This document shows, piece by piece, positions 18,946 to 28,088 of a DNA stretch of 64,000 nt. Origin of the DNA: Micromonospora sonchi. Lineage in GTDB: Bacteria > Actinomycetota > Actinomycetes > Mycobacteriales > Micromonosporaceae. The stretch spans positions 107,234 to 171,233 of the forward strand of contig NZ_BMNB01000014.1 in NCBI RefSeq assembly GCF_014646235.1. The letters are read 5' to 3'. Positions within the stretch are counted from its first letter, which is position 1, and the number at the start of each line of letters is the position of its first letter. The position numbers and the translations under genes are program-made. Under the pieces are notes generated by a model that was not told the DNA's origin, did not search any database, and worked only from the letters and a program-made list of their open reading frames with translations.

Positions 18946-21519
18946 TCAGCTCTTCAGGAACGGAGCGAGCTGACGGGCCGTCCAGGTGCCGTCGTGATAT
19001 GTCCGGGCGTACTCGGCGGACGCCAGACCGATCTTGACAGTAGCCTCCCGGTCGTCGAGTAGCGACTTCAGAACCTCGCCAAGGTTGCTCGGGTTGGCGT
19101 TGACGATCGGCAGGTCACCGCCGACGGTCTTGATGACCTGATCGCTCAGGTACGCCACTACCGGCTTGCCGGCAGCCATCGCCTCCACCGAGAAGGTGCC
19201 GAAGCTGCCGCTGGTGAACTGGTCCAGCACGATGTCACAGCTCTGGACGAGGCCACGCATCTCGGACCAGGTGACGCCCTCAGCGAGGCGCAGCTCGATG
19301 ATGCCCTTGTCGTGCAGCGCCTGCACGATCGGCAGGATCCGGTCGGTGCCCTTGGTCCACCGCTTGGACGGCGCGTGCAGCACCAGCGGGCGGCTCCGCT
19401 CCATCACCGGCCGGTCACACGCCCAGGCTTCGACATCCACCACGAGCGGCGTCCAGGTGGCCCAGGGCAGATCCACCAACAGGTCCGGTGTGGTCACGAA
19501 GGCCGGCAGACCGCACTCCTCGGCCACCCGCCGGTTGCGTTCCGCCTTCTCGCGCAACTTGTCCACGAATCCCTCCGGCGCGTCCGCGAAGAGCGAGAAC
19601 TCGTGCCGCTCCAGGTGCCGGTCGGGGTGGCGGATCTCGCTGCCGTGCGCCAGCAGCGCCACCTTGATGCCGGCCCGTTGTAGCGCCGGCAGGTCGCCCC
19701 CGATGTTGTCGCCGTTCAGGTGCCCGAACAGCGGCAGGAAAGCATCCGCCAGCACGTGGGTGTACGAGCTGAGCACCCGCTTGACCTGCTCAAGCTGGTA
19801 GTCCAGTTCCTTCTGGCGGCCCGGATCGAGGTAGATGTCGGCCGGGTAGTTGAACGAGGCGGGGGGCTTGTTCATCACCACCTCGATCGACACGTCCGAG
19901 TTGTCGCGGCTGATCGCTTTGGCGAATCCCGCGGCCTGCCCAGCGTAGTTCGCCGGGCCGATGCCGAGCCGGACAGCGGTGTCGGACAAGGGCTTCCAGT
20001 CCGGCAGCTCGCGCCGCGCGGCGGCCTGGCCGATCACCACCCCCGCCGGGCGCTCCTGCACCGACCACGGGATGTCGGCGCGGGGGGCAGCCGGCGCGAG
20101 GCCCGAGATGTCCCGGTAGAGCTGGAGCAGCTTCCTGCTCTGCCGCTCCCAGGACAGGTCGTCCAGGATGGATTCGGTGATGTTCGCGCTCAACTCCCGC
20201 CGCCGGGCGGTGGCCCGGCTGACCGCAGCCACGAAGCTGGCCACCTCACCGGAGGTGAACACCTCACCGATGTCGTGCTGCCTGACGTACGCGCTGACCA
20301 CCTGTACGTCGCTGGCGACCAGGGGCAGCCCCGCGTGCAGGTATTCAGAGACCTTGGTCGGCAGGGACAGCTCGCAGTTCGGCGTCCGCCGGAACGGGAT
20401 CAGTCCCAGGTCGGCCGAGCTGAGGTAGTCGGCCACCTCGTACGGCGCCACGTAGGGCAACAGGTGCACCCGGTCGCGTACGCCGAGCCTCTCCGCCTCC
20501 GCCAGCATTTCCTTCAGCAGCGCGGTCATCCGCCCGGTGACCACGGCCAGGTGATGCTCGGGCAGTTCGGGCAGGCCGGCGATGACGGTGTCCAGACCCC
20601 GCTCCGGGCCGATCCAGCCGGCGTACACCAGCAGCGGCACGTCCTCAGCGAGGCCGGCGCGGGCCCGAACGGACGCGTCGATGTTGCCGCTACGAATGCC
20701 CGCCCGGACCGGCGAGTTGCCCACCACGAGCGGAGTCTGCGGCAGTTTGTAGTGGCTGCGGAGCAGTTCGGCGATCTGGTCGGAGACGGTGACTACCGCG
20801 TCCGCGCGGTCGATGAACTCCCGCTCGGCGGCCTTGACGCCGCTGGCCTGCTGCGGCTTGGGCCACTCCACACCCTGGACGTACTCGTGGGCGTCGTAGA
20901 GCCAGACACAGTTCTTACCACGAGCGAGCAGCCGCGTCGCGCTCATCGCCGCGGTCGGAATGGTGTTGATGTCGTTGGCGTGGATGACGTCCGGCTCCAA
21001 CTCCTCGAGCACCGGCCCGAAGGCCAGGTCGATGTCGAGCAGGATCGGCCAGTCGGAACGCCAGTCACCGGTGGGCGGCCCCGGCTTGCTGCCGTGGAAC
21101 TGCTCCCAGCCCCAGGCCTTGACCCGCAGCTCGTGCAGGGCCTGGTGTGCCTTGATCCAGGCTCTCGGCGGCGGATTGTCCTTGGCGGTCTGCATGCGCA
21201 GCCAGGCCTGGTGTCGGGCCCGGTAGCGGTTCAGCGCCGACTTGTCGGGAATACGGAACTGGGTCAGTGCTTTGCGCACCCGATGCCGGTCGGCCTGCGA
21301 ACGGGACAGCACCATCGCGACCGGCACCCGGATCACCTCGATCGGGCCCATCGTCGAACGCTCGACTTCCTTGCTCTTCTTCGTCGAGCTGCGACCCATC
21401 AGGATGACCTCCCAGCCGTCGCGAGCGGCGGCGATGGCGGTCTTCTGGACCCGGGAGTCTCCGGTGATGCCGTTCGACACGAGGACTACCAGTCTCGGCG
21501 GGCGGGAGAGCGATGACAT
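18946..21519 (-). CDS. double-domain GT-B glycosyltransferase (two GT4-like halves)
   Basis: 857 residues, twice the usual length. The first half (1 to about 470) is a full GT4-type enzyme: VVLVSNGITGDSRVQK at the N-terminus, DVIHANDINTIPTAAM, YAGWIGPERGLDTVI, and the donor-site block LPTKVSEYLHAGLPLVASDV with a preceding acidic NCELS. The second half (about 500-857) has its own GT-B features: NYAGQAAGFAKAI, LHAPSKRWTKGTDRI and DQFTSGSFGTFSVEAMAAGKPVVAYLS. Two successive transferase reactions on one polypeptide are likely. It lies 77 bases after the oxidoreductase gene in the same direction. Donors are unknown. Confidence 0.85.
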   Translation of the reverse strand: MSSLSRPPRLVVLVSNGITGDSRVQKTAIAAARDGWEVILMGRSSTKKSKEVERSTMGPIEVIRVPVAMVLSRSQADRHRVRKALTQFRIPDKSALNRYRARHQAWLRMQTAKDNPPPRAWIKAHQALHELRVKAWGWEQFHGSKPGPPTGDWRSDWPILLDIDLAFGPVLEELEPDVIHANDINTIPTAAMSATRLLARGKNCVWLYDAHEYVQGVEWPKPQQASGVKAAEREFIDRADAVVTVSDQIAELLRSHYKLPQTPLVVGNSPVRAGIRSGNIDASVRARAGLAEDVPLLVYAGWIGPERGLDTVIAGLPELPEHHLAVVTGRMTALLKEMLAEAERLGVRDRVHLLPYVAPYEVADYLSSADLGLIPFRRTPNCELSLPTKVSEYLHAGLPLVASDVQVVSAYVRQHDIGEVFTSGEVASFVAAVSRATARRRELSANITESILDDLSWERQSRKLLQLYRDISGLAPAAPRADIPWSVQERPAGVVIGQAAARRELPDWKPLSDTAVRLGIGPANYAGQAAGFAKAISRDNSDVSIEVVMNKPPASFNYPADIYLDPGRQKELDYQLEQVKRVLSSYTHVLADAFLPLFGHLNGDNIGGDLPALQRAGIKVALLAHGSEIRHPDRHLERHEFSLFADAPEGFVDKLREKAERNRRVAEECGLPAFVTTPDLLVDLPWATWTPLVVDVEAWACDRPVMERSRPLVLHAPSKRWTKGTDRILPIVQALHDKGIIELRLAEGVTWSEMRGLVQSCDIVLDQFTSGSFGTFSVEAMAAGKPVVAYLSDQVIKTVGGDLPIVNANPSNLGEVLKSLLDDREATVKIGLASAEYARTYHDGTWTARQLAPFLKS

Positions 21520-21596
21520 ACGCGGTCCTTCGGGATCAGGTGCGGGTCGGGAAGGCTACACGGCCGTGGCCTGCCAGAGCTGGCGCGGCTGCCCGG

Positions 21597-22637
21597 TCAG
21601 CGAATGGGGACGCCCTCGACCGGAGCAGCGCGCGGCGCATCGAAGGTGATCGTGCTGCCGTCGGAGGCCGAGCGCAGCACTGTCCCAGCCACCTCGACCG
21701 TCCGTAGCCCCTGTCGGAGGGTGACGATATCGCTCTCCTTGCCCTCGACGGCGTCCCGGAAACGCTCGTGCTCGACCAGCAGCGGTTCACGTTTCGGGAT
21801 GGCGTAGCGGATCATGTCACCCTCGGCGACGCCGCGGAAGGCGCGCAGCGCCTCCCACTCCGTGCCGATCGCGGCGTTGGCGTAGAAGGTGAGGTCGGCG
21901 GTGAGGGTGTCGGCGACGAAGCAGCCCTTCTCGCCGGTGATCACCGTGGACCGTTCCTTGAGCGGGCTGAGCCAGTTGACCAGGTGGTTGACCATCGTGC
22001 CGTCGGCGAGCACACCGACGGCCGCCACCATGTCCTCGTGCAGCCGCCCGCTGCGGGAGACCGTCCGGGCGGACACCGAGGCGTACTCCTGGCCGGTCAC
22101 CCAGCTGGTCAGGTCGATGTCGTGGGTGGCCAGGTCCATCACCACGCCGACGTCGGCGATCCGGTGCGGGAAGGGCCCCTGCCGCCGGGTCACCACCTGG
22201 TAGACCTCGCCCAGCTCGCCCGCCTCCAGGCGGGTGCGCAGGTTCTGCAGGGCGGGGTTGTACCGCTCGATGTGCCCGACCCCGGCCACCAGACCGCGGC
22301 TCTCGAACGCCTCGACGAGGCGGGTGGCCGCCTCGACGGACTGCGCGAGCGGCTTCTCGATCAGCGCGCACACCCCGTGTGCGGCGAGTTCGAGCCCGAC
22401 CTGCTCGTGCAGCGCGGTCGGGCAGGCGACCACGGCGTAGTCGATGTCGAGGGCCAGCAGCTCGCTCAGGTCGGGCAGGACCGGTGCCCGGAGCAGACCG
22501 TTGGTGTCACCGATCGGGTCGACGATACCGACCAGCTCGACACCGTCGAGGCCGGACAGTACCCGGGCGTGGTTGCGCCCCATCGCGCCCAGGCCGATCA
22601 GTCCGGCGCGCAGCTTGCCACCCTGACGCGCGCTCAC
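21597..22637 (-). CDS. Gfo/Idh/MocA oxidoreductase, WbpB-like
   Basis: 346 residues from a GTG overlapping the aminotransferase stop (GTGA). Rossmann motif AGLIGLGAMGRNHARVL at the N-terminus and the diagnostic EKP (LIEKPLAQ, Lys95) are present; the C-terminal half has GVVMDLATHDIDLTSW. WbpB-type enzymes oxidise C3 of UDP-N-acetyl-glucosaminuronate to the 3-keto sugar, which the adjacent aminotransferase then aminates. The tight coupling with that gene and the acetyltransferase and dehydrogenase elsewhere in the locus support this assignment, though inositol- or other sugar-dehydrogenase activity cannot be excluded. Confidence 0.85.
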   Translation of the reverse strand: MSARQGGKLRAGLIGLGAMGRNHARVLSGLDGVELVGIVDPIGDTNGLLRAPVLPDLSELLALDIDYAVVACPTALHEQVGLELAAHGVCALIEKPLAQSVEAATRLVEAFESRGLVAGVGHIERYNPALQNLRTRLEAGELGEVYQVVTRRQGPFPHRIADVGVVMDLATHDIDLTSWVTGQEYASVSARTVSRSGRLHEDMVAAVGVLADGTMVNHLVNWLSPLKERSTVITGEKGCFVADTLTADLTFYANAAIGTEWEALRAFRGVAEGDMIRYAIPKREPLLVEHERFRDAVEGKESDIVTLRQGLRTVEVAGTVLRSASDGSTITFDAPRAAPVEGVPIR

Positions 22638-23743
22638 CGGGCACCACCGGCGAGGTTCGCGGCCTCGGCGATCCGCTCGAGGTCGGCGGGGCTCAGCGAG
22701 GGGTGCACCGGCAGCGAGATCACCTCGGCGGCGGCCCGCTCGGTCTCCGGCAGCTCCCACGGGCCGGGCTGGCCGTCCTCGCCGAGGTACGGCTTGAGTC
22801 GGTGGATCGGGATCGGGTAGTAGACGGCGTTGCCGATGCCCAGCTCGGTGAGGCGCGCCTGGGCGGCGTCCCGGTCGCCCCGGGTGCGGACGGTGTACTG
22901 GTGGTACACGTGCCGGGCGGCGTCCGCCACCGGCGGGGTGACCATGCCGGTGATGTTGGAGTCGAGGTACTTGGCGTTGGCCCGGCGCTGCTCGGTCCAC
23001 TCGGCGAGCTGCGTCAGCTGCACCCGGCCGATCGCGGCGGCCACGTCGGTCATCCGCATGTTGGCCCCGACGATCTCGTTGGCGTACCGCTGCTCCATAC
23101 CCTGGTTGCGCAGCAGCCGCAGGGTGCGGGCGAGCCCGGCGTCCGCGGTGCTGATCATGCCGCCCTCCAGGGAGTGCATGTTCTTGGTGGGGTAGAAGCT
23201 GAAGCACCCGGCGGTGCCGAACGCACCGACCGGGGTGCCGTGCAGGCTGGCGCCGTGGGCCTGGGCGGCGTCTTCGACGACGGCCAGGCCGTGCCGCTGC
23301 GCCAGCGCCATGATCTTGTCCATCGCGGCGGGGTGGCCGTACAGGTGGACCGGCATGACGGCGACGGTCCGCGGGGTGACCGCGGCGGCGACCGCCTCCG
23401 GGTCGAGGCAGAAGCTGCCCGGCTCGATGTCCACGAAGATCGGCTCGGCGCCGACCAGCCGCACGGCGTTGGCGCTGGCCGCGAAGGAGAACGACGGCAC
23501 GATGACCTCGTCACCCGGGCCGAAGCCGAGCGCCAGCAGGGTCAACTGGAGGGCGGAGGTGCCGGAGTTGACGGCGACGCAGTGGCGGCCGGCGACCAGC
23601 TCCCCGAACTCCTCCTCGAACGCCGCGACCTCGGGCCCCTGCACCACCCTCCCGCTGCGCAGCACCCGCACCGCCGCCTCGATCTCGGCGTCACCGATGA
23701 TCGGCCGGGCTGGCGGTATGAAGTCCGGGTGCGGCCCAGGCAT
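22634..23743 (-). CDS. DegT/DnrJ/EryC1 sugar aminotransferase, WbpE-like
   Basis: 369 residues. PLP-dependent transamination of a keto-sugar nucleotide. AGGAGG seven bases before the ATG at 23743 fixes the start; the frame is open 31 codons further but without support. Motifs: SGTSALQLTLLALG, DEVIVPSFSFAASANAV, VVEDAAQAHGA, and FYPTKNMHSLEGGM with the PLP-binding Lys187. First gene of the operon aminotransferase, oxidoreductase, double glycosyltransferase, membrane protein. With the WbpB-like neighbour it should give the 3-amino sugar that the WbpD-like enzyme acetylates. Confidence 0.9.
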   Translation of the reverse strand: MPGPHPDFIPPARPIIGDAEIEAAVRVLRSGRVVQGPEVAAFEEEFGELVAGRHCVAVNSGTSALQLTLLALGFGPGDEVIVPSFSFAASANAVRLVGAEPIFVDIEPGSFCLDPEAVAAAVTPRTVAVMPVHLYGHPAAMDKIMALAQRHGLAVVEDAAQAHGASLHGTPVGAFGTAGCFSFYPTKNMHSLEGGMISTADAGLARTLRLLRNQGMEQRYANEIVGANMRMTDVAAAIGRVQLTQLAEWTEQRRANAKYLDSNITGMVTPPVADAARHVYHQYTVRTRGDRDAAQARLTELGIGNAVYYPIPIHRLKPYLGEDGQPGPWELPETERAAAEVISLPVHPSLSPADLERIAEAANLAGGAR

Positions 23744-23890
23744 AAGGGGTCCTCCTGTGATCACGGAACGACTCGCGGCGGTGGTTCGGGGTGCGATACT
23801 AGCCCGTTGGCCACCGGGCGGCAGATCGGCATTCACCTGTCGCCGGCCCGGGATTCACCATCCGCCTGGCGGGTGGCCATCCGCCGCAGC

Positions 23891-24520
23891 TCACGGCCGT
23901 GCGTCCTGGCCCGGCTCGGCAGCCGCCACCCGCAGGGCGGCCACGATGGCGTCCGCCATCCGGGCGAGTTCGGACGGCTCCAGCGGCACCCGGGCGATGG
24001 CCAGCCGCCAGTAGACCGGCCCGACGATCAGGTCGGCCGCAGCTCGCGGGTCGGCGTCGGCGGGCAGCTCGCCGCGCTCGACCGCCCGCCCGATGACGAT
24101 CTTGCCGATGCGGTCCTGGTAGTCGTTCAGCGCGCCCTGTAGCGTGCCGGCGATCTGCGGGTTGCGCGCCGCCTCGGCGAGCAGGTCGGGGATGATCTGC
24201 GACGCCAACGGGTGGCCCAGTGCCCCGGTCACGACGAGCAGCAGCAGCCGCACGTCGCCGTCGAGGGTGCCGGTGTCCAGCAGCGGCAGCTTGCGGCTCG
24301 CGACGGCCGAGACCACGTCCAGCACCAGTTCGAGCTTGGAGCGCCAGCGGCGATAGATGGCTGTCTTGCTCACTCCGGCCCGGCGCGCCACCGCCTCGAT
24401 CGACAGTCGGCCGTAGCCCACCTCGGCCAGTTCCTTGGTGACCGCGCGGCGGATCGCCTTGGTGATCTCATCACGGAGCACCGCGGCACCGGCCGGCGCC
24501 CGCCTCTTGTCGGTCTTCAC
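23891..24520 (-). CDS. TetR-family transcriptional regulator
   Basis: 209 residues from GTG 24520; an in-frame TTG at 24529 is an alternative and neither has a clear ribosome site. The N-terminal helix-turn-helix reads YGRLSIEAVARRAGVSKTAIYRRWRSK; the rest is a helical ligand domain of TetR_C type (LASQIIPDLLAEAARNPQ). The gene is divergent from the ABC exporter genes with 157 bases between, so it is likely to control them and itself. The ligand is unknown. Confidence 0.88.
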   Translation of the reverse strand: MKTDKRRAPAGAAVLRDEITKAIRRAVTKELAEVGYGRLSIEAVARRAGVSKTAIYRRWRSKLELVLDVVSAVASRKLPLLDTGTLDGDVRLLLLVVTGALGHPLASQIIPDLLAEAARNPQIAGTLQGALNDYQDRIGKIVIGRAVERGELPADADPRAAADLIVGPVYWRLAIARVPLEPSELARMADAIVAALRVAAAEPGQDARP

Positions 24521-24534
24521 GTGCGACAATGTAC

Positions 24535-24555
24535 CGCAACGACGCTACGGTTGCG
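24535..24555. promoter_or_regulatory. candidate TetR operator in the divergent promoter region
   Basis: CGCAAC at 24535-24540 and GTTGCG at 24550-24555 form an inverted repeat with a nine-base spacer, 15 bases upstream of the regulator start. Position and symmetry fit a TetR operator; this is inference without a known consensus. Confidence 0.4.
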
Positions 24556-24677
24556 TCCCGACGTGTTTCGGACTACTGTCCACGCAGCGACGGGGGCGGC
24601 GCTCCCCCGCACTGGCCACGCTAGATTCCACGTCGCGAACATCCCGCCGGCACGACAAGATCGGAGCGCTTTTCCCC

Positions 24678-25574
24678 ATGGCCAACGCGCTGGCCGACCC
24701 CGACTCCGGCCTGGCCCCAGCCCAGCTGGCCACCCGGTACGGGCTACGGATAGCTGGCGAGCGCCCCTCGCTGAGCCGCTACACCCGCCAACTCTGGCAG
24801 TACCGGCACTTCATCTCCGCGTACGCCCACGCCAAGCTGACGGCCTCGTTCAGCAACGCCCGCCTCGGGCAGCTCTGGCAGGTGCTCACCCCGCTGACCA
24901 ACGCGGCGGTCTACTTCCTCATCTTCGGTCTGATCCTCAAACAGAACCGGGGCATGGACAACTTCCTCGCCTACCTCACCGCCGGCGTGTTCATCTTCAA
25001 CTTCACCCAGACCTGCGTGCAGAACGGCACCCAGGCGATCAGCGGCAACCTCGGTCTGATCCGCGCGCTGCACTTCCCCCGGGCCTGTCTGCCGCTGGCC
25101 ATCACCGTCCAGCAGTTCCAGCAGCTGGTCGGCTCGCTGCTGGTCCTGTTCGGGATCGTGCTGGCCACCGGGGAGCCGCTCACCCTGATGTGGCTGATGC
25201 TGGTGCCGGCGATCCTGCTCCAGACGATCTTCAACGCCGGACTGACCATGACGGTGGCCCGGCTGGGCGCCAAGGCCACCGACCTGAAGCAGGTCATGCC
25301 CTTCGTCCTGCGGGCCTGGATGTACAGCTCCGGCGTGCTCTACAGCGTCGAACTGTTCGCCGACGCCCTGCCCGGTTGGGCCACCACGGTGCTCCAGTTC
25401 AACCCCATGCTGGTCTACATCGAGCTGGCCCGGGTCGCGCTGTTGGAAAACGCCCCGCTGCTCAGCCCCTCCCTGCTGCTGACCTGGCTGATCGCGCTGG
25501 GCTGGACGATCGTGATGGGCGTCGGCGGCTACCTCTACTTCTGGCGCGGCGAACAGGAGTACGGCCGTGGTTGA
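24678..25574 (+). CDS. ABC-2 type polysaccharide/teichoic acid export permease (TagG/Wzm-like)
   Basis: 298 residues, six membrane segments after a cytoplasmic N-terminus of about 60 residues. RYTRQLWQYRHFISAYAHAKL followed by ARLGQLWQVLTPLTNAAVYFLIFG is the characteristic entry of TagG/Wzm permeases. It forms the membrane pore of the exporter for the lipid-linked wall polymer. The next gene, its ATPase, starts within its last codons. No strong ribosome site precedes the ATG, so a longer N-terminus or leaderless-like initiation is possible. Confidence 0.92.
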   Translation: MANALADPDSGLAPAQLATRYGLRIAGERPSLSRYTRQLWQYRHFISAYAHAKLTASFSNARLGQLWQVLTPLTNAAVYFLIFGLILKQNRGMDNFLAYLTAGVFIFNFTQTCVQNGTQAISGNLGLIRALHFPRACLPLAITVQQFQQLVGSLLVLFGIVLATGEPLTLMWLMLVPAILLQTIFNAGLTMTVARLGAKATDLKQVMPFVLRAWMYSSGVLYSVELFADALPGWATTVLQFNPMLVYIELARVALLENAPLLSPSLLLTWLIALGWTIVMGVGGYLYFWRGEQEYGRG

Positions 25575-26385
25575 CCACCTCGCGATGTCCAATGATGTGA
25601 CGGTGACCCTGCCCCGGATCCAGGAGCGGATCCCGACCGTGGTGGTGGACGACGCGCACGTCGTCTACCGCGTGCACCGGGGCGCCGGCGGCAACCAGAG
25701 CCCGGTGGCGGCCTTCAAGCGGATGGTGACCCGCACCGCCGCGCCGAACGTCCGGGAGGTGCACGCGGTACGCGGAGTCTCCTTCACCGCGTACCGGGGC
25801 GAGGCGATCGGGTTGATCGGCACCAACGGCTCCGGCAAGTCGACCCTGCTGCGGGCCATCGCCGGGCTGTTGCCGGTGGAGCGTGGCGCGGTCTACACGC
25901 AGGGGCAGCCCTCCCTGCTCGGGGTGAACGCCGCGCTGCTCAACGACCTGCCCGGCGAGCGCAACGTCATGCTCGGTTGTCTGGCCATGGGCATGCCCCC
26001 GGCCGAGGTGCAGCGCAAGCTGCCGGAGATCATCGAGTTCTCCGGGATCAACCAGCGCGGTGACTTCGCCTCGCTGCCGATGCGTACCTACTCCTCCGGC
26101 ATGTCGGCCCGGCTGCGGTTCTCCATCGCCGCCGCCAAGCAGCACGACGTGCTGCTGATCGACGAGGCTCTCGCCACGGGCGACAAGAGGTTCCGCAAGC
26201 GCAGCGAGAAACGGGTGCGGGAGTTGCGGGAGAGCGCCGGCACCGTCTTTTTGGTGAGCCACCAGCTCTCCTCGGTACGCGACACGTGCGAACGGACCAT
26301 CTGGCTGGAATCGGGCGAGCTCCGGATGGACGGCCCGACCGAGGAGGTCCTGCGCGCCTACGAGACATTCACCAACGGCAAGTAA
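25567..26385 (+). CDS. ABC exporter ATPase (TagH/Wzt-like)
   Basis: 272 residues. GTG 25567 has AGGAG seven bases upstream and overlaps the permease stop by eight bases; an ATG six codons later is the alternative. Walker A GTNGSGKST (about residue 84), signature YSSGMSARLRFS, Walker B VLLIDEALATGD and switch His in LVSHQLSS are intact. The chain ends shortly after the nucleotide-binding domain, so it lacks the C-terminal carbohydrate-binding extension found in some Wzt proteins. It powers export of the polymer. Confidence 0.93.
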   Translation: MVDHLAMSNDVTVTLPRIQERIPTVVVDDAHVVYRVHRGAGGNQSPVAAFKRMVTRTAAPNVREVHAVRGVSFTAYRGEAIGLIGTNGSGKSTLLRAIAGLLPVERGAVYTQGQPSLLGVNAALLNDLPGERNVMLGCLAMGMPPAEVQRKLPEIIEFSGINQRGDFASLPMRTYSSGMSARLRFSIAAAKQHDVLLIDEALATGDKRFRKRSEKRVRELRESAGTVFLVSHQLSSVRDTCERTIWLESGELRMDGPTEEVLRAYETFTNGK

Positions 26386-26428
26386 GTCTTCGCCGCGGCC
26401 GTGCGGCCATGGCGGGCGGCCGTCGACG

Positions 26429-26455
26429 CCACGTCGCCTCGTTGGGGCGACGTGG
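26429..26455 (+). terminator. hairpin downstream of the ABC exporter genes
   Basis: CCACGTCGCC at 26429-26438 pairs perfectly with GGCGACGTGG at 26446-26455 around a seven-base loop, 44 bases after the ATPase stop. It probably ends or attenuates the exporter transcript before the CDP-ribitol gene. Confidence 0.6.
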
Positions 26456-26548
26456 TCCGCGCGTTACTGTTCATCCCGTCGCCACCTCGGCGAAACCTTT
26501 CCCCCCAGGCCACCCACGAAACGACGCAGTTGAGAGCGAGGACCGGCA

Positions 26549-28054
26549 ATGACGCAGGACCTGACCACCGACCCGGGCACCCGGCCGGAGCATCCGGCGC
26601 CGTGGCGACCCTCCCGGACGGTGGCCGTGGTGCTGGCCGGCGGCACCGGCACCCGGCTGGGCCTCGGCATCCCCAAGCAGCTCCTGAAGATCGCCGGTAA
26701 GCCGATCATCGAGCACACGCTGGCCGTCTTCGAGGCCGCGCCGGAGATCGACGAGATCATCGTGCTGATGGCCAGCGGCCACCTCGACGAGGCACGGCGG
26801 ATCGTGGACAAGGCCGGCTTCCGCAAGGTCACCAAGGTGATCGAGGGTGGCGACACCCGCAACGCCACCACCCGCGTCGCCCTGGAGGCGGTCGGCGGGG
26901 AAGACTGCAACATCCTCTTTCACGACGCGGTACGACCGCTGCTCAACGGCCGGATCGTACGGGAGTGCGTGAACGCGCTCTGGACCTACTCGGCGGTCGA
27001 CGTGGCCATCCCGTCGGCCGACACGATCATTCAGGTCGACGAGAACGACTGCATCACCGACATCCCGGTGCGCGCCACCCTGCGCCGGGGCCAGACCCCG
27101 CAGGCTTTCCGCTCGCCGACCATCCGCGAGGCGTACCGCCGGGCCGCGGGCGACCCGAACTTCGCCGCCACCGACGACTGCGGCGTGGTGCTGCGTTACC
27201 TGCCCGAGACGCCGATCAGGGTGATCGACGGCTCGGACGAGAACATCAAGGTCACCCACCCGGTCGACGTGCACCTGGCCGACAAGCTGTTCCAATTGGC
27301 CGCCGCCAAGGTGCCCCGACTGGCCGACCACCGCGCCTACAGCGAGGAGGTCGCGGGCCGCACCATCGTCGTCTTCGGCGGCAGCTACGGCATCGGCCAC
27401 GACCTGACCGCGCTGGCCCGCAGCCACGGCGCCCAGGTCTTCCCGTTCAGCCGCTCCACCACCGGCACCCACGTGGAGCGGCCCGAGGACGTCGAGGCCG
27501 CGCTGCGGACCGCCTTCGAGGCCACCGGCCGGATCGACCACGTCGTGGTCACCGCCGGGATCCTGGAGAAGGGCGCGCTGGCCGAGATGGACCAGGACAC
27601 CATCGACCGGGTGCTCCAGGTCAACTTCGTCGGCCCGGTGACCGTCGCCCGGCAGGCCCTGCCCTACCTCCAGCACACCAAGGGCCAACTGCTGCTCTAC
27701 ACCTCCAGCTCCTACACCCGGGGCCGCGCCGACTACGCGCTCTACTCGGCGACCAAGGCGGCCCTGGTCAACCTCACCCAGGCGCTGGCCGACGAGTGGG
27801 CGGAGCTGGGCGTACGGGTGAACATCATCAACCCGGAACGGACCGCCACCCCGATGCGGACCAAGGCGTTCGGCGAGGAGCCCGAGCACACCCTGCTCGC
27901 CGCCGAGACCGTCGCCCAGTCTTCGCTCGACGTGCTGCTCTCGGACCTCACCGGCCAGGTGATCGACGTCCGCCGGCCCCCTGGCGAGGCGCCGCTCGCC
28001 GTTCCCGCACCCGCCCAGGCCGATCGGCCGACCAACACCGCACCCGTCGGCTGA
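26549..28054 (+). CDS. bifunctional CDP-ribitol synthase: TarI-type cytidylyltransferase fused to TarJ-role SDR reductase (Bcs1/Acs1-like)
   Basis: 501 residues. N-terminal half (about 20-255): IspD/TarI-like cytidylyltransferase with VVLAGGTGTRLGLGIPKQ, HDAVRPLL and RRGQTPQAF. C-terminal half (about 270-480): short-chain reductase with GGSYGIG, catalytic SSSYTRGRADYALYSATK and NPERTATPMRTKAFG. This order and these blocks match the Haemophilus capsule enzyme Bcs1, which reduces ribulose 5-phosphate and activates the ribitol 5-phosphate as CDP-ribitol. Here it should feed the polyol-phosphate transferase encoded 34 bases downstream. CDP-ribitol as product is inferred from whole-length similarity recalled, not searched. 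Confidence 0.9.
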   Translation: MTQDLTTDPGTRPEHPAPWRPSRTVAVVLAGGTGTRLGLGIPKQLLKIAGKPIIEHTLAVFEAAPEIDEIIVLMASGHLDEARRIVDKAGFRKVTKVIEGGDTRNATTRVALEAVGGEDCNILFHDAVRPLLNGRIVRECVNALWTYSAVDVAIPSADTIIQVDENDCITDIPVRATLRRGQTPQAFRSPTIREAYRRAAGDPNFAATDDCGVVLRYLPETPIRVIDGSDENIKVTHPVDVHLADKLFQLAAAKVPRLADHRAYSEEVAGRTIVVFGGSYGIGHDLTALARSHGAQVFPFSRSTTGTHVERPEDVEAALRTAFEATGRIDHVVVTAGILEKGALAEMDQDTIDRVLQVNFVGPVTVARQALPYLQHTKGQLLLYTSSSYTRGRADYALYSATKAALVNLTQALADEWAELGVRVNIINPERTATPMRTKAFGEEPEHTLLAAETVAQSSLDVLLSDLTGQVIDVRRPPGEAPLAVPAPAQADRPTNTAPVG

Positions 28055-28088
28055 CCGGCCGGCACCGTAGCGCGAAGGCGACACCGAG

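Noticed and set aside
17063..18973. Plus-strand open frame of 636 codons
   Set aside because: Antisense of the membrane GT-C-like gene; composition dominated by Gly, Arg, His and Gln without any motif.
22634..23743. Second PseC
   Set aside because: Lacks the PseC entry block and is coupled to a WbpB-like oxidoreductase; WbpE-like role fits better.
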